Origin: Dolomedes plantarius | Taxonomy: Eukaryota; Arthropoda; Arachnida; Araneae; Dolomedidae | Assembly: GCA_907164885.2 (NCBI GenBank) | Contig: OU015490.1 | Coordinates: 217,155,490-217,219,489 of the forward strand | Direction of reading: 5' to 3' | DNA: 64,000 nucleotides | Part shown: positions 12,529 to 23,656 of the stretch, one piece after another | How positions within the stretch are numbered: the stretch's first letter is position 1 | Layout of the letters: each line of letters begins with the position of its first letter | Translations under genes and position numbers: made by a program | Notes under the pieces: model-generated | Database searches by the model: none | What the model saw: the letters and a program-made list of their open reading frames with translations, nothing else | Told to the model about the DNA's origin: nothing

Positions 12529-13831
12529 CAGAGGCTATTCACACATTTTTTTAGACGATGTATATTGTATTCACAAAACTAAATTACATAAAATTCTTGT
12601 GTTTTAAATGTTCTATTTGACATCCCGTATTCTGAACTATCTTTCGACACCGCAATTTCCAGGATAATAATGCCTTTTGAAGTGTCAGAAGAGGTATTAT
12701 ATCCCATTCCTCCTGAACAGCTTTCCAGAGTCCTGTAAGGGTTTTGGGACGACGTTTGGATAATGCAGATTTTAAAAGTCCGAAAGCACAAAAATCCATA
12801 GGTGATACATCGGGAGATTTAGTAGGGATATCAGTGAAGGGTATGGCCTTGATACCAGTTTTTTGTTCCATTTCTTTTAGGAAATTTACAGTGGATTTTT
12901 ATGTGTGACTGCTAGCTTTGTCCTGATAGAGTCTCACAGATTGATGGCACTGTGGGTAAAGCGATGGTATTTCATTCAGAAAAATTGGCGATAAAATATG
13001 TTCCTGATAGTATTTGGAGTTAATCTTGACATTTTTTTCCACTCTCTTTATTTTTAACTTGCCATTATAAGAAAATACAGCAACAATCATGAATCCCTTA
13101 GAAAAACTTTCTTTCGATTCTTTGAACCATGTACTTAAATTTTATTCTCCCCTTTTATGATAATAAATGGCTCTTTTTTTGTTGCAATCATTTAAATACA
13201 CCCATGATTCATCTATTGTGACAATTGTTTTCCATTTTTCTTTGGATAAGTGTTTCTCATATATAATTCTGCAGCGCGTCCTGCGTTCAGCGATATGATT
13301 TGGAAGAAGACGATGCACATTGCGTTTTTTCACTTTCTTAAGATTTAAATCAACGTTTATCATTTTGTTTACAGTGGACACCGAGCATTTTAATGATTTT
13401 GCAACTGTCGTTTGACTAGGGGGATTTTCTTTTAACATTAAACAACGTACCTTTGCAATAGTCGAAGATGTCCGTTTTTTCCTTGTATACTTGTTTGGAA
13501 TTTTTGTCCCACTTCAGACTCCAATTTGACGTTTTTTTTTCCTTTCTTGTTGACGATATTACCTATCGACGCTTTAGATATCACAAAACCATGACTCTCA
13601 CATCGTTTTTGGATAACGGAGTATGCATATTTCTCTTCGGAAAGAGCATAAATGTAGCCTTCGAACCACTGCTTTTTTAAAAACGCCATTTTGAATAAAA
13701 ACAAAACTTTCAAGCCGCAGAAGATAATTTTGACTTTTAAAAACATAGTACAATTGCAATTAATTCTTTTCAGCAAACGTTTTTTTATTACCGCTTACCA
13801 AATCGTCTAAAAAATGTGCCAACAGCCTCTG
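12529..13831 (-). mobile_element. Mariner-superfamily DNA transposon (DDD type), fairly well preserved
   Basis: The terminal inverted repeats begin CAGAGGCTATTC on the left and CAGAGGCTGTTG on the right complement. Both continue into CACATTTTTTAGACGAT, about 30 bp in all. TA flanks both ends (12527-12528 and 13832-13833). At 1303 bp the size is typical. A transposase gene fills the minus strand and needs only a few changes to be open. Confidence 0.88.
12584..13689 (-). pseudogene. Mariner-type transposase pseudogene with DDD motif
   Basis: It reads on the minus strand from ATG at 13689 (MAFLKKQWFEGYIYALSEE). The N-terminal HTH region runs to about 13450, where a frameshift occurs. From there one frame continues to the natural end at 12584, broken only by two in-frame TAA stops near 13140 and 12895. 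The catalytic motifs are TIDESWVYL (first Asp), YQDKASSHT (second) and KSPDVSPMDF (third Asp). About 36 residues separate the last two, close to the DD37D (maT-like) spacing. The C-terminus contains LLSWKLRCRKIVQNTGCQIE. Subgroup assignment is inferred from the spacing. It is inactive as it stands. Confidence 0.85.
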
Positions 13832-14441
13832 TATAATTTTCTGTTAACTTTCTTCTTAGAATTATTTTCTTTTGCTGCTAATTAATTCATTTTACATTTA
13901 TAAATGAATGTGCAACATCCCTTACAGCGTATTTCCACTGCGAAATAAGGATTCAATTATTTTTTTAATTCTCTATTTCAAATTTTAAGTAGTGACAATA
14001 AATGTTATTCAATTTTAAATATTGACAGTAAATATTCTTCAATAAAATTCAATGTAAGTTTATTTCTCTGCATTGCAATTTGTCCAGCAGATAATCAAAA
14101 ATTCAGGTAATTGAATTCCTGACAAAAGACTTTGGAAACTTGACAGCCATATCTAATCATTCTGGAAAAATATCGAATAACATCAGTCAGAAATGTCTTC
14201 AGATAGTACTATCAGGAAAAGAGATAAAACGGTGACTATATGTGGCAAAAGACCTTTAATAACAGAGTCATGTTAGTTTACATTCGAATCTGGCCTTCAG
14301 ATGGATTGTTGCTAATGCATTCGGCACTGTTTAAAGCAGTTTCATTGAGTTATCTACTTGCATTGAGAATATTATTTAACAACATGTTGCAATAATTAGT
14401 GAAATGTGTATTTCAGTCGCGTATGGGAAAATGCTTACACG
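13832..14441. other. Intergenic, no gene seen
   Basis: There are short local duplications (TTCAATTTTAA-type at 13990-14040) but no gene or recognisable repeat family. Confidence 0.5.
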
Positions 14442-15264
14442 TGTAATGTGTAAACATAAAACATGAACCAACTTATGAACAAGGTGGCTCGTTCCCCAGC
14501 CCAATTAAGAGGTGGGGCGAGCGAATAGGAAGCCAAGGAGGCAAGAACCAATCACAAAAAAGAAAAGACATATATATGCATGGTGTGAAGCATTTTAGCG
14601 GGATCCCCTTTACTAAAAAAGAATGAAAGAATCTAAGCTTCGACAAGGCTGACGAGCATCCTAAAAAAACTAAAAACTATGAAAAGATTGAATGCCCAGC
14701 GAAGGCGTAGATTACGACGAAGTCGACATGATGACAAAGAAATGGAAACGATTGAATGAAGTTACCTCCGCATAGCCTCCCAATGAATGAGCGCAAAGTG
14801 AGTCTACAAAGTGCCCATCGATGAAAGAATTTACAAGTGTGGAGCCAATTGACCTAGTGACGGAACGAACTTACTTCTAGATGCCGAGCTGTTTTCCTGA
14901 ATGATCATCGACCTATGAGACCGTAGACTCTTTCAATTGCGAGACCGCTGCTGACAGACCCGCAGATAGACATAGAGCATTCGAGCTGTTTTCCTGAGTG
15001 ATTATCGACCTATGAGACCTTAGACTCTTTTAGTTACGAGATCCAGAACTGTTCTCGTTTCGAGATCCAGAACTTTTAATAGAACTGTGGTGCCCAGTTA
15101 CCTACGAACATTTCTCTGACTCTGTATGTACCAGTGGCGAAACAAGACAGTAAGCGAAAGTACAGGCAAACATGGGTGAGCATTGATTTTGAATATATAT
15201 ACCTATCACATCCCTTTGCTTATTACATATTCGCCATTGCCCAAAAAGGGTCGGCATTGTTTAA

Positions 15265-16075
15265 CCCCCTACCTTACTATCATGAGTTAGCTCGGGTTCG
15301 ACATTTTTGATTCAAATTATTATCCCGAGTTATCTCGGGCTAGATTTTGTTTCTTGTCCTGGCGAAGCATCACGAGTAAATTTATTGTAGTCGTCTCTAC
15401 AGCCGATATATGGCATTACTTGTCATTTTTTATCGTTTTGAATGTTAGTTCGGGGAAGGAAGGTATATTGAATATGGTTTCATTGTTTGTTGAAAGAGAA
15501 TTATAGTTGAGTTGAGCTGAGTAAATATGGATTCGGAGAGCGAAGATGACTTCAATGTTTATTGTAGTGAAACTGATATATCTTTATCAGATTCTGGTAG
15601 TGATTCAATCCCACGAGAGTTTGTGGACTGTGTTCTAAGAGGAAAGACGCGCGAGGAAATCGTATACGAAAAGACACTAGGTGCTATTGTACCGAATGCC
15701 AAATTCCATTGTGTGTCACGCCGTGCTTCAAAAACTATTACACTCAAAAGAATTTTTAATATTTTTATAAAGCAGCAAGTATCTATTATTAATTGTCATT
15801 ATTGTTCATTATTATGTTGTTTTCTTTATAAATTGCTGTAGTGCTATAATATTTTCTGTAAAAAAATGCTTACAATTGTACTATTTTTCTGAGCCCGCGT
15901 TAACTCGTGATAATAATATAAACCCATTATGTATTAAAATATCTCATTAGTTATTTTTTTATTTGAAAATTATTATTACTCATAGAAGTTCTTTCCATGT
16001 ACCTCTAAAATCAGTAATAAAAAAATTAGGTTATTTTTGAAACGCTTATTGAAAATAAATAGGTAAGGTAGGGGG
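15265..16075 (+). mobile_element. Short piggyBac-derived element (internal deletion)
   Basis: CCCCCTACCTTAC at 15265-15277 pairs exactly with GTAAGGTAGGGGG at 16063-16075, and both are bounded by TTAA (15261-15264, 16076-16079). Subterminal repeats of GAGTTAGCTCGGG type occur near 15284 and 15325 and, inverted, near 15893. Such subterminal repeats are usual in piggyBac ends. At 811 bp it is far too short for a full transposase. It retains only an N-terminal coding piece (15527-15841). Confidence 0.85.
15527..15841 (+). pseudogene. N-terminal remnant of a piggyBac transposase
   Basis: An ATG at 15527 opens MDSESEDDFNVYCSETDISL, a Ser/Asp/Glu-rich start very like piggyBac transposase N-termini. 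About 75 residues later it turns into low-complexity sequence (FIKQQVSIINCHYCS) and stops. No catalytic Asp motif is present. The remnant lies inside TTAA-flanked inverted repeats, so it is best read as the 5' piece left after an internal deletion. Whether it is expressed cannot be told. Confidence 0.6.
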
Positions 16076-16353
16076 TTAATGTATACAAATAATATGCATT
16101 ATAGTCGCACTTGAATGTATATATATATAGATTAATACTGTGTTGAATAAGACTATGAATTTGGCCAGATGATAATTTATGTACATGTAAATATTTATAT
16201 ATGCAAATAAACTGTATATATGTATAACTAGAGAGTATTCTTTGAGAATTGTACCCATTTTTCTTAGCTGTGCGTTGGACTGATTTGGTCGCAACGCGAC
16301 GTTAATTGTACGTATACGATCACAGTCTAATAACCCCAGTCTCGGTTATTACA

Positions 16354-16981
16354 CTAAGTAACAAAACTAAGATAAAATCACCTTTTGTTTACAACAATAT
16401 AAAGAATAGCATCATTTATAGATAACATTACACTTTTTTATATTTACAACAAAAAATAGGCAGAGTTTACGTACCTAATTTTTAATACCATTCACTAAAA
16501 ATGATCCTTTGATTGTAGTGTACAAAAGAAGCCAAAAACAAGTGTGTATAATTTCATAACATTCTTGAATTTCAAAATATTTCAACTTGCAGCAGGCTTT
16601 CAGAATACACAATTTCAAAAATAGTCACTCCAATTTGTAATTTATAGAGTCCAATTAATTGAAATAAATGGGAAAACAGCCAAAATTTTAGAGCGTAATT
16701 CACGGTTTTACATGTTTCAAAAATTCTGTTTCATTCATGCAAACAATGACATGGAACTGAGAGATTATGTATAACAGAAGTTAAAAAAAGTTTTTCGTAT
16801 GTTATTGTGATTAAACACATTTTAAATCCATTTTGCAAATTGTTTGAACAAATATTTTTAACTTTCAGCTGTCTGAGATTCAGTTCACTATTGAAAGTGC
16901 ACCTGTAAATGACAGACTTTTGTTAAAGAATGTTAAATCCAATAATTATTTTAACATTCAATAAAATATGATACTTTAAAC

Positions 16982-17020
<39 letters not shown>

Positions 17021-17818
17021 ATCGATAATATTATACTAAAAAAACTATCAGGTGAAAAGCATGTAAGTATATAAGGAAATATTTGCTTTGAAATAAAATG
17101 GAGATGATCGAGAAGGCATTACGTAAATGGATGATTTGGACTGAGTGTAAAATCATTTTGCTAGAGGGTATATCTATTATGGGTTATTCTTTCTGTATCC
17201 CTTCAAATAAAACTTATCCAACTTCCATATTCTTATTTCAGGCAACATATGTTTCAAGAGAGAAGGAAATATTCTACCTTTTTTTGTCTAGCTAGAAATC
17301 CTACTCTGCATTTGAGATATTTCAAAAATGTTTTGAAATTTTTGTTGGAGGAGGAATCTAGATATCTAAAATTTTTCTGTATTCCCATAAGAGGAAAATA
17401 AAAATTGAAATAAAAAATGCCATAGAATGAGGAAAGAAAGGATTTTTTTTTTTAAGTTGTACAAAAAATTATTATATCATAATTGTCAATGATATAATAC
17501 TTTCTGTCTGTTTTACAGGACATTAAAAATTTAGATCCAATCAGTGATACAGGAAATCAATGATTGAAAATGAAGCGATATTAGTCATGGTGATCATATA
17601 TGTATGACCAATGTTTGAATCAGAATCACCTAATAGTGGTAAATTTATTTAATCGATCGTTAACATATTGCAATTTGTACACCCAGGATATGTTTTTAAC
17701 TGCACAACATTGTTCTGAGTGGATGTGAAGGCTAATATCTAAAAATTTCATTATATGTAACTCTCTTGCTTGACAGTCTCATTTAATTTAAGAGCCTCTG
17801 TTTAGCTTCTTTAAAATA
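16354..17818. other. AT-rich intergenic DNA with a TA/TG microsatellite
   Basis: A (TA)n(TG)n tract lies at about 16982-17022. The open frame at 17098-17295 has no recognisable similarity and is probably chance. Confidence 0.55.
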
Positions 17819-17819
17819 T

Positions 17820-17895
<76 letters not shown>

Positions 17896-17959
17896 GTTAT
17901 ATATATACATATATACTTAAAGTATTATATATATATACCACTTTATATATATATATATA
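17819..17959. repeat. (TA)n microsatellite
   Basis: Interrupted TA arrays with small AAAGTGTTA-type breaks lead directly into the left end of the pogo-like element. Confidence 0.9.
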
Positions 17960-19391
17960 AAGTGGACCATCGTTAATTCGAACTCAAAGGTTCTCGGAAA
18001 AAAAGTTCGAATTATCCGATGTTAAGAGAAAAAATATAACATTAAAAGTGTATCACTGAAGAAGAAAAATCTCCTAGTATGTATAACCTCAGAAAATATA
18101 TTATACTATGTTATCTAAAATTAACATATTAAAAAGCAATACAGACTTGCCTTAATCATAATCTGAAGCAGAAGATATGCAGTAGAAAGTAAACTTTAAT
18201 TAAAAATACGAATTGCACTTTGGGGAAAAACTGTAACGTGGATGTTTGGTTTTGTTTATGATGCCTACATTGTTCAGCCAACTTCTCGATTTGAAGTAAA
18301 CATTTCAAATCATTTTCAGAGGAAGGTCCCATCTGAATAAATGCTTTCAGAGTTTTAGTAGATTCCATTATGGCTTTGTCCATTATGGCCGCATTAAAAA
18401 ATATCTTTCGGCAGGTAAGTAGAGAAAAGCCCTGGCAGTTTCCTATCGAAATTAATCATACGTCTTCGTTTACATCAGAGCTTTGGTCACATACATTTTG
18501 ATAAGAAATATTGTGCCTTGACTTAAATCGAGAAAGCCATTCATCACTGCATTTAAAAGCTTCAATACCCATTCGACTTGCCAATTCATCAGCCTTCGTC
18601 AGTATTAGGTGTCCATTTATCAGAAAATTTCGAGATCTAACATCCTGGAACCATAGCAGTAGAGCTTTTTCTAGATAATCTTGGGATGCATTTCTCATGC
18701 GTTTCCTTCCTCTAGCAAATTTTGATTTTTCCCATGAATCTAAAATTGACTCCTTGTTTTTCAAATAAGTTGACAAGATATTTTTTTTATTCTATAGTAA
18801 GCTGCTAACTTTGTTTTAGATTCGCCATTCTCTAGTCTCTTTAAAATTTCTACCTTTGTCTCCAAAATTTGGGTTTTGTACTTTCCACTCGTAGACATCC
18901 TAAATTTTTACACTTTCACATCACACGCTGAAGAATAAAAAATAGATCACATTAACTTCTTTGCACTGCAGGCATAACTGACGCAGATCCCTAGCATCTG
19001 TAGTAAAGACTGTTTTTTCTGAAATTCTAAGAAAATCGATACAAATAACGGAAAATCGCTTTGTCCGTTAAGCACTGATAAGGATAATAGCCAATAACAT
19101 TTAGCGGAAATGCAATAGTCTAGGAAGGCGGTCATGTGCCTAAAAAAATGCAGGTGATTTTGACACACAAAATAATAAATACAGCGTCCATTTTCTCCGT
19201 TAATTGAGGAAAAAGAACATTTAACTTTGTCAAATTTTTAGTTCGAATTAACCGAATTGATAAAAATTTAGTTCGAATTAATGAGATATTTTTAACATCA
19301 CCTCCAATACAAGTTTTTTTGGGGCCTTTGGATTAGCTCGAATTGACTGAAAGTTCGAATTAACCGAGTTCAAATTAACGAGCGTCTACTG
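17960..19391 (-). mobile_element. Pogo/Tigger-like DNA transposon, internally deleted
   Basis: The right end reads (complement) CAGTAGACGCTCGTTAATTT followed by TCGGTTAATTCGAACTT. The left end reads AGTGGACCATCGTTAATTCG followed by a second TTCGAATTA block. Repeated TTCGAATTA/TAATTCGAA motifs inside both ends are typical of Tigger-type ends. TA flanks the right end (19392-19393) and, within the microsatellite, the left. At 1432 bp it is shorter than autonomous Tiggers (about 2.4 kb). Confidence 0.8.
18156..18776 (-). pseudogene. Pogo/Tigger transposase remnant: CENP-B-type DNA-binding domain only
   Basis: The minus-strand frame 18776-18456 encodes LDSWEKSKFARGRKRMRN, YLEKALLLWFQDVRSRN and ILTKADELASRMGIEAFKCS, followed by DEWLSRFKSRHNISYQNV. 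This is the second helix-turn-helix of CENP-B/Tc5-type proteins, including the WLxRFKxRH signature. A second frame at 18383-18156 (IEKLAEQCRHHKQNQTSTLQ) looks like the C-terminal tail. The central DDE domain of roughly 200 residues is missing. The remnant could at most bind the element's own ends. Confidence 0.75.
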
Positions 19392-20965
19392 TATACATAT
19401 ATACGTCATTATGTTTTTTGAGTTGTACTAGATGTAATCTTTAAATTAATTTCTATATAAATTGGCTCTATATTTATATTATCCGTTTCAATGTCATTTA
19501 TTTCTTTTATTTAAAAGTACCATGAGAATAAAAATTTTCTATATTGTACACCATTTCCGTTCTATCAACTGCTTAGAGGAAAAACCAAATACGTTCTTAT
19601 GTTACAAAATGCAACTTTTTTATAGGATTTGTAAGCATAATATTACTTAACATGGAATTTCCAATATCAAGTACCCACCAAATAATATTTCCAATACATA
19701 AACATTTCACTTGTCATCGAAGACTTCCGATTTTGTATCATCGAACTCAAGAGTGATAAATTATTCCTATATTTCCCCTTCCTGGGGAACTAACTTTAGA
19801 AATTAATGAAGCATATTAAATTGTGATACTTGAGATAATTTTATAGGTAATATTTCATAATGAGCCCATTCTTCTTCATTAAGTCTCTAGAGTAAGCAAA
19901 TTATCGCAAGTAATGGGAAATTATGTTTAATCAATTAAAGAGTGGGGAGAAGCTCCGAGAAAACACAAATATTATCTGGCATCTAAAAGACATTTAATTA
20001 TGATTTACAAGACACTAAACAAGTATTTCACTGATTTCTCTCAATGAAAAAAAATATTATTTGTTTACGAAAAGTTATGGAACATATATCTTAAAGAGGT
20101 TTTGTTTGCTCGCACTGCATCTTACATTGTACCTTATATTTTACGTCTTGGGACTATTATTATTCTTAATAATGCAAGATTATAATGTGTAATTTATACG
20201 ATTTTTAACTTCATTTTGCCTAGACTGCTTTTTATAAGGGTAAGTTTTGTTCCAAAATTTCATTAATCAACTGAATACTCCAATCATTTGTATAATCATT
20301 GAACCTTATAGATAACCATTACACACCGTTACATTTTCTTTTCATTATCAAACATGACTTATGTTGTTGATCTTATTGATACTTAATACTGTGGCATTGT
20401 CTCAATTACTAAACGAAATTAGTACTTATATAAGCATGTGATTCCTCTTTCCTACCCTGAACATGTCATCTATCTGCGAACACTTGATCTGGGTGGTCTC
20501 ATAAACTCTCTGGATAACAGACCATACAATTCTTGTAATACCCCGTTTTGATGCTATAGAATGCATAAATCCCAGAGTGATTCGAGGGCTCTCCAGATTT
20601 TCATATTATAGTGACGGCTGGAATCTCATAAACTTCGAACACTTACCTGCAATTCAAACTCCAGAGAAATCCCTTTGAATTCACCGACAGTATAAAAATA
20701 GACGGCAAGAGTCCACGAGATATAGAGCTGTGTTTTGAGGGCAGAGAGACGGATGCTCTCCGGAGGTCGGAGGCCTTGATAGGTCATAGCTGTTTTTGAA
20801 CCTGGAGCCTGATGAAGCCCTGATGATCTAACTATATATTCTAACTCGCTGTACATACTTGCTTTAAATGTAGTAGTATGTTTACGTATCGTAGTAAAAT
20901 AGTTGAAGCGACAGGCTTGTATTATTATTGACTAAGGTACAGTACCAATTTAACAGCTTATACCA
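19392..20965. other. Intergenic; possible solo LTR or promoter-like block near 20537-20945
   Basis: Most of this is featureless AT-rich DNA. A GC-richer block starts TGTAATACCCCG at about 20537. It contains a TATAAAAATAGACGGC box near 20692, then a GC-rich, leader-like stretch with CTCTCCGGAGGTCGGAGGCC. This resembles an LTR promoter, but I find no matching end or second copy. The open frame at 20626-20856 has no known similarity. Confidence 0.3.
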
Positions 20966-21182
20966 AATGTCTGGAAGTTTCAGACCTGGTCTTTATATGA
21001 ATTTGTGGGCTAAATAATGTAGCTCCGGTTTACAATACCACCACAAACGTATTAATGGGCCCTTAATTGGCCTAGATGAAGTTTTTAATGGTGATTGTTG
21101 GAATTCGAACCGAGCACCCTTGGCGCCGAAATCCACAGCGCTACCACTAGCCTTCCTTCCGGCCAAAAGCATTTTAACATAC
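20966..21182 (-). mobile_element. tRNA-derived SINE, copy 2
   Basis: On the minus strand the sequence from about 21180 reads GGCTAGTGGTAGCGC (box A-like) and then GGTTCGAATTCC (box B-like), about 40 bases apart. This is the layout of an RNA polymerase III tRNA-type promoter. The body (GGCCTAGATGAAGTTTTTAA, then CAGACCTGGTCTTTATATGA) is related to the copies at 1815-2130 and 32309-32657. It is too altered to be a working tRNA gene. Confidence 0.65.
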
Positions 21183-21823
21183 ACAATTTATATCTGGCTC
21201 GCATATCCACAACTTATCTACTGCAATAACCATCGGGGTGTAATTATCTTCGAATGGTTACGGTAACAGAATGACAAGTTTATTTTTCTTTCTTGAGTAG
21301 CAACTTCCTTTACAAAGGACGATAATTTAGCGTGGATTCACTATTTATCAAAAGAGGATGTATGTTAAATATCTTTGAAATCTTGAAGTATCGTGAAAAT
21401 CTCTGAGAACTTCTTTGCAAATGCTGTTCATAAATGTTGAAAATCTCCCAGATCATCACATATCTTCAATTTGGTAGAAAATGCTTTTCTACCCATAACA
21501 AATGTCCATGTCATATCTCAGGTAGGCTAAGGAAACAGAACTTCCTTTCCACAGCCTCTTGAGTTCCCTTCCTTCAGATGTTTAAAACATTTTATTTCTA
21601 AGAGATTACATTTATAAAATAACATATTTTTTTTTTCACAATAAACTCTTTCATACAAAAATGTCTATGTTAGTGAGGAAACTCATTGCCAAATTTTCTC
21701 TTAGATGGTTCGAGACAATTTGTTTATTAAAGATTTTTAGCTCTTACATATTGAAATTTATTTTCTTTAGTAAACCCATCTTTAAATAATCTTTTGTTGC
21801 AATTATTCGTATAAAAATCGACC
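21183..21823. other. Intergenic, no gene seen
   Basis: I recognise no feature. Confidence 0.5.
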
Positions 21824-21950
<127 letters not shown>

Positions 21951-22542
21951 GTATGTATGATAAATATAATGCAGTTGGCTCTCTGTTTAATGACGCTCTA
22001 CTTAAAGACGATCTCTATGTAAAGACGATATTTCCCAGTCCCGGCCCCTCCGACGTAATGGAAAATGCTATTTTTTCACAAATTCTGTTTAAGGGCGATC
22101 TCAACTTAACCCATTAACCACCAAAACTATAAGGGGTGAATTTTTTTTATACAAATAATATTGGCTATTCATTTGAACATATGCAACATTAATTTATGGG
22201 GAAAATAAAAAACTGGTCTTAACCTTCGAAAAATTGAGTGTTGCGTTCGCGCAACGTCAGCGGAATAAGAGTATTGACATTAAGTGAGTTCAACTGAACT
22301 TCTGCAGGGTTTTCTTTGATTTGAGCACTGGGAATTTTGTTTAGCTTTGTTACACTTTAGAAAGAAAATTATCACTTTACAGGTAATTAATTTATTGTAA
22401 ATATTTAACTTATTTTTCCTTTACAAAATTACTTATTATATCCAGAAAACAGTTTCAATCATGAAAAGCTTCACTACTATCACGATGTAGAGTAACGTCA
22501 CAAACTTTCCATGGATAAATTGTCTCTCTATGGCATTGTTTA

Positions 22543-23206
22543 CTACGCACTCATCTGCTGTCTTCGGACTTGATAATAAAATGTCCACGTTCTCCACGTA
22601 ATGGCTTTTGCATGCTGAATGTCCTTATCAAGAGACCAGTAAATTTCTTCCTGAGGTAAAGAATAATATCCCGTCGGCAACAATATTCCAATGAACCGCC
22701 TCATGTAGGCTTCAGATGCTAAAAAATGGGGGTGATTCGTTTGTTGAGCACAAGAGTTTATCTGTTCGACGAGAAGGGTAAAAAACCTCTGAGCCAAAGA
22801 GAAGATCAAAAATCTCTGCACTAGTTTTATATTTTATTATATTTTTCATAGTTCCGATTTGATCTTTTTCTTCATTTTTCGGCTGAGACATATTCAATGG
22901 TCCCTTCTTTATCCATTTCAAATCTCCCGTTTCTGTTTTTTTTTTATTTTTTTAAAGACTTGTACTGCTTTTACAAGGCAAAAACTTCTTTTTTACTCAC
23001 ACTTCAATTTCGACAGCAGTATCGCATGGTAAATAATCATTGTCACTATTCAAAATATTATCATTTCCTTCTTCTTCATCACTAGCTTCTGGTGTTTCTG
23101 GTAGAATAACAACAATATCAGTTTCATTCTCGTTATCATTATCTGAATCTTCGTCGAAAAGTCTTTGAAGAACTTCTTTAAACGTAAAGTATCTAGTTTT
23201 AGGCAT
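22543..23206 (-). pseudogene. piggyBac transposase N-terminal half, copy A
   Basis: On the minus strand, MPKTRYFTFKEVLQRLFDED from 23206 begins an acidic N-terminus (DSDNDNENETD, EASDEEEGNDN). Next come DLKWIKKGPLNMSQPKNEEK and SAEIFDLLFGSEVF, then NSCAQQTNHPHFLASEAYMR and FIGILLPTGYYSLPQEEIYW. This is the segment preceding the catalytic core in piggyBac transposases. The protein ends after TWRTWTFYYQVRRQQ because the catalytic DDD region is deleted. A frame change near 22990 and another near 22780 also break it. Confidence 0.75.
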
Positions 23207-23287
23207 TTCTATAAGCACAGAAGGGGTAAAAGTTGTACGGAATCGAACGACACGTGTGAATAAGGGAACTACTCTTATCCCGCTGAC

Positions 23288-23303
23288 GTTGCGTCAACGC
23301 AAC
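23288..23303. promoter_or_regulatory. Subterminal palindrome of the piggyBac derivative
   Basis: GTTGCGTCAACGCAAC is a palindrome. Close relatives occur at 22240-22255, 24789-24804, 25121-25136 and 26158-26173, near the ends of copies A and B. Placement at subterminal positions suggests transposase binding sites; this is an inference. Confidence 0.55.
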
Positions 23304-23656
23304 ACCTGTTTTTTCTTCCTCTCCCACCCAAATAAAAGCAACCGATTGATGGAATGTTCTGATAAACTTTGACCTTAGCTAAAAATAGATCACTCCTAAA
23401 TCTCACGTTTGTCTCCCTATATTTCTTCTGGGAAAATGACCAGGAGAAAGTTCTCGTTCAAAAATGCTTAACTAACTGTCTAAGTTTGGAACTCGTTATT
23501 TAATTAAAAGGACAGTTGAATGCAAATATTTTTCAATTCCAGTATTAACCCTACTCAAAAACTACTGTTAATATAAAAATCATTTGATAGCTAAAATTTT
23601 ATACGCATTTATTTTTCTCACGGTCCCTTGAAAGTCGTTAAACATAGAGCCAACTG

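Larger units (their letters stand above)
14442..16353 (+). mobile_element. Possible solo LTR carrying a piggyBac-type insertion
   Basis: The region starts TGTAATGTG and ends GGTTATTACA, so the termini form a TGTAAT...ATTACA inverted pair as in LTRs. It is GC-richer than its surroundings. It has an AAATAAA polyadenylation-like signal near 16206, followed by a distinct 3' tail (GCAACGCGACGTTAATTG and CCCCAGTCTCGG). Taking out the 15265-16075 insert leaves about 1.1 kb. I could not find a matching target duplication (flanks ACACG and CTAAG) or a second LTR, so this remains tentative. Confidence 0.35.
22110..23615 (-). mobile_element. Internally deleted piggyBac derivative, copy A
   Basis: TTAA at 22106-22109 precedes the terminus CCCATTAACCACC. 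The other end has lost about 45 bp: homology to copy B stops at CGCATTTATTTTT (about 23615). It aligns with copy B (24773-26305) over nearly its whole length in inverted orientation, including an identical internal deletion of the transposase 3' half. Palindromic motifs GTTGCGTTCGCGCAAC (22240-22255) and GTTGCGTCAACGCAAC (23288-23303) sit near the ends. Confidence 0.8.
21972..23656. mobile_element. Pogo-like MITE split by a piggyBac derivative
   Basis: CAGTTGGCTCTCTGTTTAAT at 21972 is mirrored by the complement of CGTTAAACATAGAGCCAACTG at the right end (to 23656), followed by TATA. Inside the left end are repeated TTAAAGACGAT units. Only about 134 bp on the left and about 41 bp on the right belong to it; a piggyBac-type element fills the middle. 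I see no coding sequence of its own. The pogo or Tc1 affiliation is inferred from the terminal CAGT and the TA flank. Confidence 0.65.

Noticed and set aside
20993..21184. tRNA gene suggested by box A and box B-like motifs
   Set aside because: The acceptor and anticodon stems do not form, there is an insertion in box B, and related copies at 1.8 and 32.3 kb show it is a SINE.
22897..23085. Plus-strand frame rich in Phe/Leu, possible membrane peptide
   Set aside because: It is antisense to the acidic, Lys-rich N-terminus of the piggyBac remnant.
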